Positions 53,456-64,000 of a stretch of DNA of 64,000 nucleotides are shown here, piece by piece (the first letter of the stretch is position 1; every line of letters begins with the position of its first letter). Both the position numbers and the translations under genes were made by a program. The DNA lies in NCBI RefSeq assembly GCF_027596085.1, contig NC_072465.1, positions 21,596,707-21,660,706 of the forward strand, read 5' to 3'. The stretch is from Anoplopoma fimbria. Lineage: Eukaryota; Chordata; Actinopteri; Perciformes; Anoplopomatidae. The notes under the pieces were generated by a model. It did not search any database. It saw only the letters and a program-made list of their open reading frames with translations, and was not told where the DNA came from.

Positions 53456-54029
53456 TCCTCGTCTCTGCTCCGTGTGTTATCACAACACTGGGTTTTCTCA
53501 TCACGTGTATTGTAGGACAAGTCATGAAGTTGTGCATCACCTCCGCACTGCTTTAAATGAGAAATGTGTTGTTTGGTCACAACAACTCACTTAAAGAAAA
53601 TAGGCCATTGTTCTCTCCATATTATTTCCTCCCAGCAGGGGAGCTTCTGTGCATAACACTCTGTGTGTCAGATAACAGTGGCCCCTGTTGAAAGGTGAGG
53701 ACACAATATTGTGTTTTGGAGAACAGCATCATTGCCTTTGGCCTCTGCCTCATTCTGCCTCAGCATCTTCTGGGAATGGAGCGAGCTGTTTACTTGCTCT
53801 TTGTTTTTCCTGTGCAGGCCGAATCCATTGAATACCACAATAACCTAAGAATATGAATGCTAGACTATTGATTGAACCCTGCCTCCAAGAAAGTAATATC
53901 AGCGCCTCGGTGTCCCAGCTCTTCTTTGTGATATCTTTATTTTGTCATCTTGAATCTCTCGCTCTCACTTCAAGTCAAATCAGATTCATGAGGCACGCAT
54001 AAATTATGTGAACGCAGGTCAGCGTCCAT

Positions 54030-54245
<216 letters not shown>

Positions 54246-54662
54246 AATGTGTGACTATATGCATGTTCTGAGTAATGGGCTTTGTGCATCCTCTCTCGCT
54301 GATGGCCAGGATGTATCCATGGCAACGCCAGGTCGATCCTAGCTGTAAGCGGAGCTGGTAAGGGAGACTTGAAAGGGAGCGTTAAACCGCTCCTCTCATC
54401 TGCCCTGCGCTCTTCTCACTCTGACCATGGCGAAATGCGTGGCCTTGTTGAAATCCCAGCCCGAGGGGTGTGTGGGGTGTGTGTAGCCGTGACGATGGAC
54501 ACTCACATCACAACACTGCCACCTTTTGACCCGAATTTGAAAATGTACCCTCAAAACATGTCATATTGTTTCATTAGTTCCTGTTTTCACTGTGAGTTCA
54601 GGGTTCATCTGTGGAGATAAAAAACAGGTTTTCCTCAGGATGATGTTTTTTCTGTGGTGTGT

Positions 54663-54707
54663 TGGGGAGGGGGGGGGGCAGAGAGATGAAGGGAGGTGAG
54701 GTGGGGA
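54663..54707 (+). other. G-quadruplex-prone tract
   Basis: Runs of GGGG, more than ten Gs, GGG and GGGG within 45 bp on the + strand meet the usual four-run pattern, though loop lengths are partly long. Confidence 0.4.
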
Positions 54708-55268
54708 GATGAGAACAACATAAAACAAATGCTCCCAGCAGGATTTGAATCTGGGAGAAGTTAATGGTCAAAGACTTAAGCCTCTATGGGCCGCTCCCTT
54801 TTAGGATGAGTTCATGAACTGTAAGTGCGGTTTTATTCTTTCAGGCTAATTGCACGGAGTGAAGTCACATTTTGTGTTTAAAAGGTGTTATGATGAAATG
54901 GGTTTTCAACCATTTGCTGATATATAAGCCCCAAGCTAACATGTGTGGGTCTAAAAAAATCAATGCTGTTTCATTGTCTGTAATTTCACCTTTTTTTCTG
55001 CAGTTTGAAGACCCTTTATCAAGTGGTGCTAAGGCTTTTATTAAAGTCAAAACATCTTGTTAAGTAAGAAACAATTTAAATCCATTTGACACATGGAGCA
55101 ATATTTATACAAAAATAGGTAGCGTGACATACATATGACAGATTGAAAGCATTTTTGTCATCACGGTTGGCATCTTCACTCTCAGCGTGTTGCCTTTAAA
55201 GTCCTTTGATGCTTTGTCATGGCACTTTCAGCCCTTAGGAAAGACTGCAGGATTAGATGTGCTGCTGC

Positions 55269-55281
55269 TGCCCTCTAGTGG
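55269..55281 (-). promoter_or_regulatory. CTCF-like motif
   Basis: On the minus strand this reads CCACTAGAGGGCA, which fits the vertebrate CTCF core consensus CCASYAGRKGGCA at every position. It lies about 2.2 kb upstream of the ASIC start codon in otherwise unremarkable sequence. A single motif match does not prove occupancy. Confidence 0.4.
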
Positions 55282-55973
55282 GGATATCAATATGCATAAT
55301 GAGGCAGGCAGAGTGAACATGCTTTGAAAAGCATTGAGTAATGACAGGGAAGGGTGAAACGACGCAAAAGAAAAGATAAATGGGCGAAGAAAGGAGCAAA
55401 ACAATCATGTTTTGCATTTGGATTATATCTCTGTGGAGACGAACACAGTTGCCAAAACAAACACAGATTTATTGCAACCCTCTGAGCATCAATAAATCTG
55501 CAATGACAAAGTAATTAAGATATTTTTGGGCCTAAAGTACATGAACCCTAATCCTCTGACTTTATTCAAAGGGTCACTGCTCTGCTCTGCTCTGCGATGT
55601 CCTCCACAGCGGTTTCACAACTTGCCACCTCCAAGTTGTTAGCGTATGTACTGTAAATATTCAGTAGTACCTCTCAGAAGGCAGAGAGCTGCAGTGGAGG
55701 GAGCTCTGTGACCTTCTTGTTAGGTCAGGCTTCGACGTCGGAGGCTATCTAGTGATCACAAATACATATTCAAGAACCGGAGGCTAACAGGCGCTGCTGG
55801 TATGCAGACTCACAGATAGAGCCGGATCAAGGCCAGGCCACAACTCTTTGTTTGCTCCCTTATCATCAGCAATTTTTTTTTTTCTTCCTGTGATGGACTA
55901 TCTTCACAGCTGCAGTTAAGTACATATTGACCAAGTCTGCTACCTTTCTCGCCCTCACACTTGATATTAGAGA

Positions 55974-55989
55974 CCCCCCCCCCCCCCCC
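55974..55989 (+). repeat. Poly-C run
   Basis: Sixteen consecutive Cs, about 1.5 kb before the ASIC exon. Confidence 0.9.
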
Positions 55990-56996
55990 GCACCGATGAA
56001 AATTTGTTATGGTTTAAGAGCTCAACACAATGGATCGGTTCGGTTAATGTGTTTTTCCATTGCTTTCACAGGTTTAATGTTGCTGCTCCTCAGAGGTATC
56101 TCGTGGTATCATTAGCTGCAGGTTTTTATTGTAAAGAGTGCTGTCATCTCCCTAAATGCGTCTAACGTTTCATCTTCGGGGCACCATCGTGTTTCCGAAA
56201 ATAATCTCGGTCTAATGGAGGTGGATCGATACAGGAGGATCGGCCTCTTACATTTCCTTTTCATATCACAACCAACACCACCTCTGGGAATCTGCATTTA
56301 ACTCCATATTCAATAAGGAAAGGATCCAGTTCAGATGGGTTTCTTTCTCCCCCCCACTACTCGCACATATTTGCTTTCATTTAATCTGCTTTCCACTGAA
56401 CTGCTCGCAGCCATGTGGAGATCGGTTGGTAAAATGAGCCGTAAGATTGAAAATAACAATGAACAAATTCAAGTCTTAATTAAATTCCTTGACTTTTCTC
56501 CTCGGCGGTTGCTCTGTTATAGCTTTTTTTTTTTATTAGGCAATCGCACATAAACTTATTACTTCTCATCTCTCGCAATCTTCTAAAACAACACGTCTTA
56601 TCTGTTGTTGTTCCCTGTGCTTTAACACTCATCCTAGAAGCAGATCTTATAATGCAGCCATTGCATGAGAGGTTGTGTTGTATATATTCCAGGGTGTGAA
56701 TCTTCTCCAATTGCTCATCTGTAGTCATTTCAATAACACCTTAGTATTATTTGCATTTGATTACACAACTGTGCTGAGATCTTTTTTTTTGTGGGGGGGG
56801 GAGGAGTGAGGTCAGGTGGAACAATAGAAATCAGCAGAAATAACAGCCCATTTTGCGCTTTTCCGTACATAGTCTCTTACATTTTCTCTCTCCTGTTTTT
56901 TTTTTTTCCTGTAAACGGTGAAACTCTGCCCCGGCACGGTGACCTGTTGCTCGGCCCTGTGGGAGTATTCTGTGTCCTATACTCCTCATGGCCTCA

Positions 56997-57096
56997 CCTT
57001 CTTTCCCCTCCTCCTCCTCCTCCTCCTCCTCCTCCTCTTCCTCCTCCTCCTTTTCTTCTTCTTCTACTTCTTCTTTTTCTTCTCCCTTTTATAATT
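56997..57096 (+). promoter_or_regulatory. Pyrimidine tract and TATA-like element upstream of the ASIC exon
   Basis: Bases 56997-57065 are an unbroken run of C and T made of (TCC)n passing into (TTC)n. The tract continues with a single A to about 57090 and is followed immediately by a TATA-like TTTTATAATT at about 57087-57096. This sits roughly 380 bp before the start codon, with no other gene between. It could be a promoter-proximal element or simply a microsatellite in the 5' UTR or flank; I cannot place a transcription start. Confidence 0.25.
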
Positions 57097-57473
57097 GCAC
57101 TAAGGGATGGATCTGCCCTCGAGACACGAGGACAAACCCAGACAAGGTTTCTCAGTTCAACTCAAAGTAGATGTGAATGGCAGCGTGTGGAGGGTTCGGC
57201 TCTTTTCAGCTTGTGCTTCAGATGATGTTTTGACTTTATTTGGTGCAGAACGTGGTTGATCGGGTCAGTATTTTGACCATCTTTCAAGGGCCGACAGAGT
57301 TTGTGGCAGAATTAGTACTCCGTAGATGTTTCTTGTTGTCTAATTTCTTAATGCCAGGATTATTCCAACTGATGGTTTTGTGTCAGTAGCCAGATTTGAT
57401 AGATTTGATTGCTTCCGGATTTTGGACTGATTATCTTATTCCTAAGCATTGAGAACTCATTGATCCTGCCACC
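57097..57473 (+). other. asic1: Probable 5' flank / 5' UTR of the ASIC exon
   Basis: This is non-coding sequence running up to the Kozak ATG. No convincing 3' splice site (long pyrimidine run plus AG) is seen just before the start codon, so the coding exon probably includes at least part of the 5' UTR. Several ATG triplets occur in the region (for example near 57169, 57221 and 57371), so short upstream reading frames are possible. The transcription start is not visible from sequence alone. Confidence 0.4.
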
Positions 57474-58145
57474 ATGCCGTTCCGGATCATGTGCACCATC
57501 TCCTTTTCTGCCGACGACGAGCCTGGCAGAGGGTTTGGCAAAGACGGTTTTGAAGACCACTACAAGCGGGTGAAGAAGAGTTACGGCGAAGGGGACTCGC
57601 AGGACTTCTTGGATGGGGGCAGCCAGGCGGACGATTACAATGACGAGGAGGACAACGTCGGCGAGGTGGACAACCTCGCAGCTTTCTTCGACGGTTGCTC
57701 GCTCCATGGCGCCAATCACGTGTTTGTGGAGGACAAGAAGTTCGGCTTTCGCCAGGGTTTGTGGGCGGTGGTCTTCACCATGGCCCTGTCCGCATTCCTG
57801 TTCCAGGTAGTTGACAGGATCATGTACCTTTACCAGTATGATTACATCACCATGCTGGATGAGAGAGTGGCCAACAACATGACCTTTCCGGCAGTCACCC
57901 TGTGTAACTACAACTTTATTCGGAAGTCTCAGATGAGCTACAGTGACCTGATTTTCATGGGCCCTCTGCTGGGCTTTGAAGAAGGCATGGCACCAGGGTT
58001 TCCTCTCGCCCCAGAGCCGGACCGCCTGCCGGGCTCCCGCTTCAGCCTGGACGAGTTTTACAACCGCACTCGACACCGTATGGAGGACATACTGCTGGAG
58101 TGCAGTTTCAGAGGCTTAGAATGTGGCCCCGAGAGCTTCAGAGAG
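57474..58145 (+). CDS. asic1: Acid-sensing ion channel, first coding exon (ASIC1b-type N-terminus); partial gene
   Basis: This exon encodes the first 224 residues of a trimeric, Na+-selective, proton-gated channel subunit of the ENaC/degenerin family, which acts in the plasma membrane of neurons and sensory cells. Seen in order: an N-terminus starting MPFRIMCTISFS, an acidic stretch at about residues 53-66, the HG gating motif (H78-G79), TM1 at about 95-116, LDE at 128-130, the post-TM1 signature FPAVTLCN at 138-145, N-glycosylation sequons N135 and N197, and cysteines C144, C210 and C217. The start has a full Kozak context (GCCACCATGC). The exon ends at GAGAG followed by donor GTAGGT, in phase 0, just before where family members continue with VFTRYGKCY. 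Full-length ASICs are roughly 510-560 residues, so over half the protein lies outside the window. The features HGAxHVFVE, RQxLWAV, SYxDL, PLAP and FYNR match the mammalian ASIC1b first exon best. The exact paralogue (asic1 copy versus asic2) is unresolved because the diagnostic downstream exons are absent. Membership of the ASIC family is near certain. Confidence 0.93.
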
Positions 58146-59135
58146 GTAGGTCACACGGGGACACCACTGTGAGAAATATGTTTGAAAATGTTTGATCCTT
58201 CTAGGAACCAGCAGACTGTAAATTGGAAATCATCAGTGCAAGTTGAGCTAGAGGTATTTTATATGCGTCTGGTAGATGTGATGGTTTTGATTGATTGGTG
58301 ATTTTGCATATTTGGATGTAAAATTGGAACGCCGCCTCAAGGAATATATAGATGAGTGCTGGATTTCATTTAAAATAATCTTCTTTTTGTGAATAAATGA
58401 GGCCATCCAATAAAATCTAATACTCAAAACTAAACTGTAATGTAGCAAAAGTAGTCTTCACTGACTAGGCTGGCTTCCATAGAAAATCACTGATATGGAA
58501 GAAAGAGTTTATTTATAGCTGTGAGGTAATTCAGTTACTCTTAATCCCAACAGTCACTGCTGTAAATAAAAATATTTTCTGAGTCAGCATGTCTGCTTTA
58601 ATGAAACTCTTTTGTAAATACAAAGAGCAGACACAATAAAAGCAGGTCCCATTACTTTAAGTGGCAAACTTGGCATACAGCTGTTATTGAATTTAACTGG
58701 CACTGAAGGAATCATTGCGTTGCAGACAGAAGACTTTAGGGCAGCCTCCTGTTAGACACACTTTTCCAGATTTTTGGGGGTTTTAGAGCTGCTTCCCCAT
58801 GTTCCCTTAAGTCTGCGTATCAGACAGCACACAAGCAGAATACAGAATTATACTGAATTACCAAGTAGTGTTGACCATATCCAGTTATTGGTCTATTGAT
58901 TTCCGTTGACCTTTGCATGGTTATGGATATGTGTGTGCCGACTGCTAATGGATGCATTAAAGTTACATGAGCTGCAATTACATCAGCGTGTAAAAGCATG
59001 TACATGACACGCTATTCCCATTTAGACTAACTAGATAACACGATGCCTTTGTTGATCTACAATTCTATTATTTTAATCATGCAGTGTTAGTTTAAGTAAA
59101 AATATAATAGCATTAGTGAAAGTGAGAAGTTGCAT

Positions 59136-59431
59136 ATTGATTAGTTGATTAAAAGAGTAAATCTCAACTTTTTTGATAATTGTCAATAATTTTGTCATAT
59201 TTAAACCAAAATGCCGAAGAATCACTCCTTAAATGTCATTATTTGCTTGTTTTCTTTGTTTTCTTAGATATTATCTTTAATATTTTTTGATTGTTGGTTG
59301 GACAACGAAAGGAACCTCAAAATCTAACTTGGCCTCTGGGAAATTGTGATGCTCATTTTCACTATTTTCTTATAGTTTATAGAAACAATAACTAATCGTT
59401 TAATCGATGATGAACTAATAAGTAGTTGCAA
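59136..59431 (+). repeat. Palindrome-flanked interspersed repeat B, copy 2
   Basis: About 296 bp with AT-rich partly inverted ends (TTGATTAGTTGATTAA on the left; TAATCGTTTAATCGATGATG on the right) and an internal block CTCTGGGAAATTGTGATG. I recognise this as a widespread fish repeat, probably a non-autonomous DNA transposon. It shares its internal block with 51955-52138. Confidence 0.6.
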
Positions 59432-61544
59432 GTAATTTAAGAGATATGTATTATTAGTTCAATCAGTGTCTCAACTTTGGTCTGTTCCAAAAATATGTCA
59501 CGGGGAAGATTAAAAAGCATAGCAAATCAGAGTGACGTGGCATTAAACATTAAAGGTCTGTCTTAACTGGGTTGTTCTTTTTTCATTCGAAATTTCACAG
59601 CGTAAACACAGAAAGCAGCTCTGACATTATGAGGCTGGGAGCTTCTGAAGCAGAAAGCTGTACATGGCTGCATCCTGTCAACCAAAAAAAATGCAGGACT
59701 GTGAGTTTGGGGGAAGTGAAATGAAAGTCATGAATTAGGGAAAATATGGAGATGAAATTGAGTAAATGTAAAGTAGAGCTGGGAACACTTCAAGTGCATG
59801 GGAAAATAATAAAAATCAGAGAATCTTTTATTTTTTTTGGTCAGTTTGTGCAAGCAGGATGAAATGAATGACGCTGCAGTGGAATAGAGCCATTTCTGCA
59901 GTGAAGAATAAGATGTAGGAAAGAACATTTTGATGATTGAAAATAGAGTCTCCATCATAGCAATAGCAGTGGTATTTTTGGCTTGTAGGAAATTTAACAC
60001 AATTTCAGTCAATTTACCGTCACTGTGAGGCCGAGCACTGCGAATGTTGGCACATGGTACAAAAAGGCATCAGGATCTCATTTTATCCGCTAAAAGAGAG
60101 CAAAAATGTTGCTTTCACAGCAGACTACAGCTCTTACTCTACATGTTTTTATTCAGATCTTACCCAAGCAAATATTGAAAAATGCCCTGGTAGGGCAATC
60201 AGTACCACAGATGAATAAAAGTGGGGTATATACGGCCAACGTCCTTGAAGTGAAATAGAGCCTGCCGTCATCCTCTGTTGATGCGATTTTTAAAAGACAA
60301 GGTGCTGTGACTGCAGTGCAGTCTGCCGTTTTATTACCGTGAGAGGGAGGCAGTGACCAGGCTTCATTCAATGACAGACATGATGCTGTTCAAAACTCGT
60401 TGCTGCTTTCATTATGTCTTACTTTGAATTAGATGGAGATGGAGTGCTCTTTAGATCACATTATCATTTTGCACACCTTGGCGAAGCTGTGGCAGATTCT
60501 TGCTTTTCTTGCATAACGGTGTCCTTATAAACCCAATTATCTTCGAGCAGGCCATCATGAATAATTACAGGAGAGGATAGAGGAGTGGAATATGTTGTGA
60601 AACATTGTTATTCCCTGTTTTCTTACACATCAGTCAAACATCACTAGTGCAGCTTATTAGCTTGATTTATGTTTAATATCCGTTGGCACCTGACTGTGTC
60701 TTTATAAAAAGACGTTGTTAAAGAAGATTTCATCACTGTGTTCATTACATTATGTCAGTCTGTGTATATAATTTGCTAAAATGGTGTGTGCGTGCCTGCT
60801 GGTTTATGTTTCGCTGTTATTTTATTAAGGTTAAAGACCTGACAAACACAAGTGACAAGTAATTAGGTCTAATGGGACTAATTATAGAAGTTGTCTAACT
60901 TGAAGTAGAACCTTTCTGCATTGCAGCCTCCCACTAATATAATCATTGATTTTTTTCCCTTCAGCTCATGCACATCCATGCAGCAATTTTAAACTGATGA
61001 AACTTTCTCACTGATTTGTTGCCCAGTTTCAGAGCAAATTTGTGTTCTCGGTTGTTTTGAAAACAAATTTTATTACGAGTCATTTAAGGGAAACGTCCGC
61101 TGTGCTTAGAAACATCTATTTGTGATGTCTCTCTGGGCCCATTTTGTTGTTTGGTGAGATAAAGTCTATTTTTTAGATTACCTTTGCCGATAACAGGACT
61201 GCTTTTGATATTGCAATAGCATGCTGAGATATTGTAAATTATGCTAACTTGGTAAATATCATGTCTGGTGTTTCAAAATCGAAGATGACAGGAATCTTTG
61301 AATGCTTTGCAGTGTTTCTTTTCTGTACTAGTCAGATGCAATGCAACACACAGTATGTTTTATTTTGTAGCAGTCTATACATCTCAGTGTTAAGGAGAGT
61401 GTTAATTAGCTTAACATATTAGCTAAGCCCTTTATTGATTAAAAGCAATACGAGTCAGCCTATTCCCTGGGAGTTGTCAAAGGGCATTCTGGGAAATCAT
61501 AAATTGAAGTTGTCACATGAAAATAAGTAAATAAGAGATGGACG

Positions 61545-62085
61545 ATGTCACCGTAACGTCATTTTGAAGCCTAGAGATCGGCATTTTGGCTCTCACCATC
61601 TTGTTTTTTTGGAACCAGAAGGGAGAAAAGAGGGTAAAGCTGAGTACAAACAAACAGTGAATAAGACATTTTTGGGCAACTAAATTTTACAATTAACTTT
61701 CATGAACTGAAAACCCACTTTGAAAGGGTTAAAGGTGTAAGATGAAAACACGGACAACATCCAGACAGGACAACGTCTAGAGCGTACAACGCAGTGGTAG
61801 TGACTTGTGAACCACAAGGTAGCCACATCCTAGAGCATACCCTGCTTTATGGTCTTTTTTACTCTAAATTGGACCAAAATATACTAAATGAACATCATGC
61901 TGTATTGAAGAAGACTTGAAAGTAGCATTTCATTTAAAGACCATAAATTCATGTTTACAATGTTTACTGAGGTGATAAATCAAATGAGAAGTCAGGTACT
62001 TTTCTAAGAAACTTCTTTATTTCGTCTTTCTTTGCAATCAAAGCAGCGCCCCCTGGTGGCTATTAGAGAGAATGCAAGTTAAAGG
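61545..62085 (+). repeat. Interspersed repeat family A, copy 3 (longer form, within ASIC intron 1)
   Basis: Shares the 5' block (TTTTGAAGCC, GGCATTTTGGC) and 3' block (ATTGAAGAAGACTTGAAA, TTTACAATGTTTACTGAGGT) with copies 1 and 2. It carries extra internal sequence at about 61619-61790 that the others lack, so copies 1 and 2 may be internally deleted forms. It contains the CTCF-like motif at 62046-62060. Confidence 0.7.
62046..62060 (-). promoter_or_regulatory. CTCF-like motif inside an interspersed repeat
   Basis: The minus strand reads GCCACCAGGGGGCGC, a near-ideal CTCF core. It lies near the 3' end of the third copy of the ~0.5 kb repeat family, within ASIC intron 1. The equivalent positions in the copies at 41.2 and 53.0 kb are diverged, so only this copy keeps the full motif. 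Confidence 0.45.
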
Positions 62086-62379
62086 CACAGAGCAGACAAA
62101 CTCACTTATCAGCATGCATTATTCATTCCTGTCATACTTTTCTTCTGAGCAGCAAATCAATAAATTATTTTTATTTTTCGTAATGTGGCAATTGGCAGCA
62201 ACACCAGCCCCCAAAGCAGTGAACACTGGACTCCCGCTAGTGCCTTTTTATTAAATCTGCTAAAGAGCCACTAATGGCCCTCAGACTCCATTGATGGAGT
62301 ATTGAGAAGGGACCATAAAGGGAGGCGAGCTGATTGATTGCCTTCTGTCTCTCACAGTCTCTGGGGCTTTCTGTCCATT

Positions 62380-62382
<3 letters not shown>

Positions 62383-62461
<79 letters not shown>
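62383..62461 (+). repeat. (TC)n microsatellite in ASIC intron 1
   Basis: A pure TC run of about 79 bp. Minus-strand poly-RE open frames here are artefacts of the repeat. Confidence 0.96.
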
Positions 62462-62464
<3 letters not shown>

Positions 62465-64000
62465 AACCATATAGGTCTGCTGTTTGTGCATGATCTGTCT
62501 GTGTCTGTGCGATGGGCTCTGGCTTTAGGCCGTGGGGTCAATAGTGAAGTGAACGCCCTGCAGATAGACAGTTCAGGTTGCAGCGATTCTGTCCCAGAGC
62601 AGAATCTGAGCCCCCCTCAGAGCAGTGATCCAAATCCCTGCTTCCTGCTCCACAGCCAGCCCATTAGCTACAGCTTGCCTTTCTCCCAACCTCAGCACTG
62701 TCAACAGAATCAGCCAGTGGCTCTGGTTACGCCCTTCTCTTTTCTCCTCAAGAGCATCAGTCTGAGTGTAACGCGGGCTCAGGCTCTCGCAGAAAGACGG
62801 ATCGGCAAACCGCCTGCGAGGGGGGGAACATTTTCAGAGAAAAAGAAAATCAAATGCCAGCGCCGGCCTCGCCATCTGGCTCTGAGCTGTAAATGCTTGT
62901 TATGGTTCAGCACTTCTTCTAAGCAGCCATCGGGAAAGAGATTGTATCAGTCAGAGTGTAATGTAATTATCTTCAAGCATATGCCATGATAAATTAGATT
63001 TTAGTAAATTATGTTGAAAAGAAGAGCGCAGTAGATCATAATGTGCATTCAACCAAGAAAGAATGAAGACTAACTGAATTCAGCACTGCCAGCTTGTGGA
63101 ACTCAATCAGTTTCTGTCAATTATAGAGCAACAGTTACTCTACACCTTGTGCAATTAGCCTAATGAAACTGTCACTTCTTTAAATGGAAACTTTTTTTTT
63201 TGCCTCCGTTTCTAATATGTCATTATGTCATTTTGTGATTTACTTTATTTTCCGTTGTGCAGGTCAAATCCTTCCGGTGGAGCTTGATCTATGTTTGATT
63301 TGAGCTGTTTCATTAGCTGGTTTGAAGTTCGGATCCATCAAGCGACACCAGCGCAACAACACGCACGCATTGTTGAATTATATGCATCCGTCCTAAACAG
63401 CAAATGCGGCCTAATGTTTCAGCTTAATTGTGTCTCTTCCGCCTTGCTACGCCTGCCTGACCCTGTGTGAAAAAAACTGAACCAAGCTAATGGAATTAAA
63501 ATTTCAGGTTACGGAAATGAGGGTGATTGAGCACAAGTGTACCGCGTGGGGCTCGGTCAGAAAGTGGTCATGACGGTTTGGAGTTTGAAAAAGCTTACAC
63601 TGCTGAAATGCTTCCTCCCCTCTGAGAGGTGACAGCACAGGGCCATTAAATATTTAACACTGAAATTCAAATATCTGTCAGTGACTTTCTCTCATCTTCT
63701 TTGCCATTATTAGCCGTTTTCATATCAGAAGATCACAGGTGCTCTGTTTTATGCATAGCTAAATCTCATCACAGTTACATTTCATCATAAAATGAAAAAA
63801 AATGCATTTAATTTTGCTTAGTTAGATATCATTATATCTTATGCATAAGATAAATGCTTCCCTTCTCTTAATCTCCATTTAAAACCTCCCCATGATCTAA
63901 TTAGTGAAATCAGTACCCCTGATACTCATCTTCATTCTGCTTTGTGTTCAAGGCTTTCCAGCAATTCATTTTGCCTAACAGCATGTATAATTCCACTTTT

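Larger units (their letters stand above)
58146..64000 (+). other. asic1: ASIC intron 1 (5' part, extends past the window)
   Basis: The intron begins with a consensus donor GTAGGT directly after the coding exon. No segment in the following 5.8 kb encodes the expected next exon (starting near VFTRYGKCYTFN and rich in conserved ASIC motifs), so the intron continues beyond 64000. It contains a palindrome-flanked fish repeat at about 59136-59431, a ~540 bp interspersed repeat at 61545-62085, and a (TC)n array at 62383-62461. A 167-codon open frame at 62486-62989 has no recognisable family and is probably chance. A long first intron separating alternative first exons from the shared body is known for ASIC1/ASIC2 genes. 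That an alternative first exon lies elsewhere is inference. Confidence 0.8.

Noticed and set aside
54733..54800. tRNA-like B-box (GATTCAAATCC on the minus strand)
   Set aside because: The T-stem and acceptor do not pair and no convincing A-box is present; the apparent symmetry is a short palindrome.
57360..58076. 238-codon minus-strand open frame over the ASIC exon
   Set aside because: It is the antisense shadow of the strongly supported channel exon; it has no known domain, and its length follows from the codon bias of the GC-rich sense strand.
62237..62541. Minus-strand poly-RE open frames
   Set aside because: Translation of the (TC)n array at 62383-62461.
62486..62989. 167-codon + strand frame in ASIC intron 1
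   Set aside because: Proline/serine-rich with no domain, starts next to a microsatellite and does not resemble any ASIC exon; likely a chance frame in a GC-richer patch.

Overview
This window looks like a gene-poor stretch of a teleost fish nuclear genome, most likely a spiny-rayed (acanthomorph/percomorph) fish. The reasons are long (TG)n/(CA)n arrays, AT-rich intergenic DNA, truncated LINE ends, and several interspersed repeat families that I recognise from memory as common in such genomes (no database was searched). There are no operons, no prokaryotic signals and no CRISPR.

Only one protein-coding segment is well supported: the first coding exon of an acid-sensing ion channel (ASIC, ENaC/degenerin family) at 57474-58145 on the + strand. 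It has an optimal Kozak start and ends in a consensus splice donor. It encodes 224 residues: an acidic cytoplasmic N-terminus, the HG gating motif, TM1, and the start of the extracellular domain. Its sequence is closest to the alternative first exon of mammalian ASIC1b. Everything downstream to 64000 (over 5.8 kb) appears to be intron 1. The other exons, carrying most of the extracellular domain and TM2, lie outside the window.

Layout: 1-7.3 kb is non-coding, with a degenerate tRNA-Arg-like sequence near 4.6 kb and a cluster of (TG)n, (GA)n and (GAAA)n arrays at 5.8-7.3 kb. From 7.4 to 23 kb there are scattered repeat fragments, including three copies of a LINE 3' tail, two of them inverted about 310 bp apart. 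From 23 to 34 kb the DNA is mostly featureless apart from a 5'-truncated LINE on the minus strand (30627-31140) and a fish repeat at 26.7 kb. From 34 to 57 kb there is a (CA)n array, a local repeat pair at 35.4/36.2 kb, copies of a ~0.5 kb interspersed element at 41.2 and 53.0 kb (a third is at 61.5 kb), another LINE end at 48.0 kb, a 20-base G run at 43.7 kb and a long (TG)n at 54.1 kb. From 57 to 64 kb lie the ASIC exon, with a pure pyrimidine tract just upstream, and its intron.

The points most worth following are: the ASIC exon has Tyr where proton-sensitive ASICs carry the conserved His (His73 in ASIC1a numbering), and two strong CTCF-like motifs flank the exon, one of them inside a repeat copy. 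I found no convincing novel gene system; the remaining open reading frames look like chance, repeat-derived or microsatellite translations.
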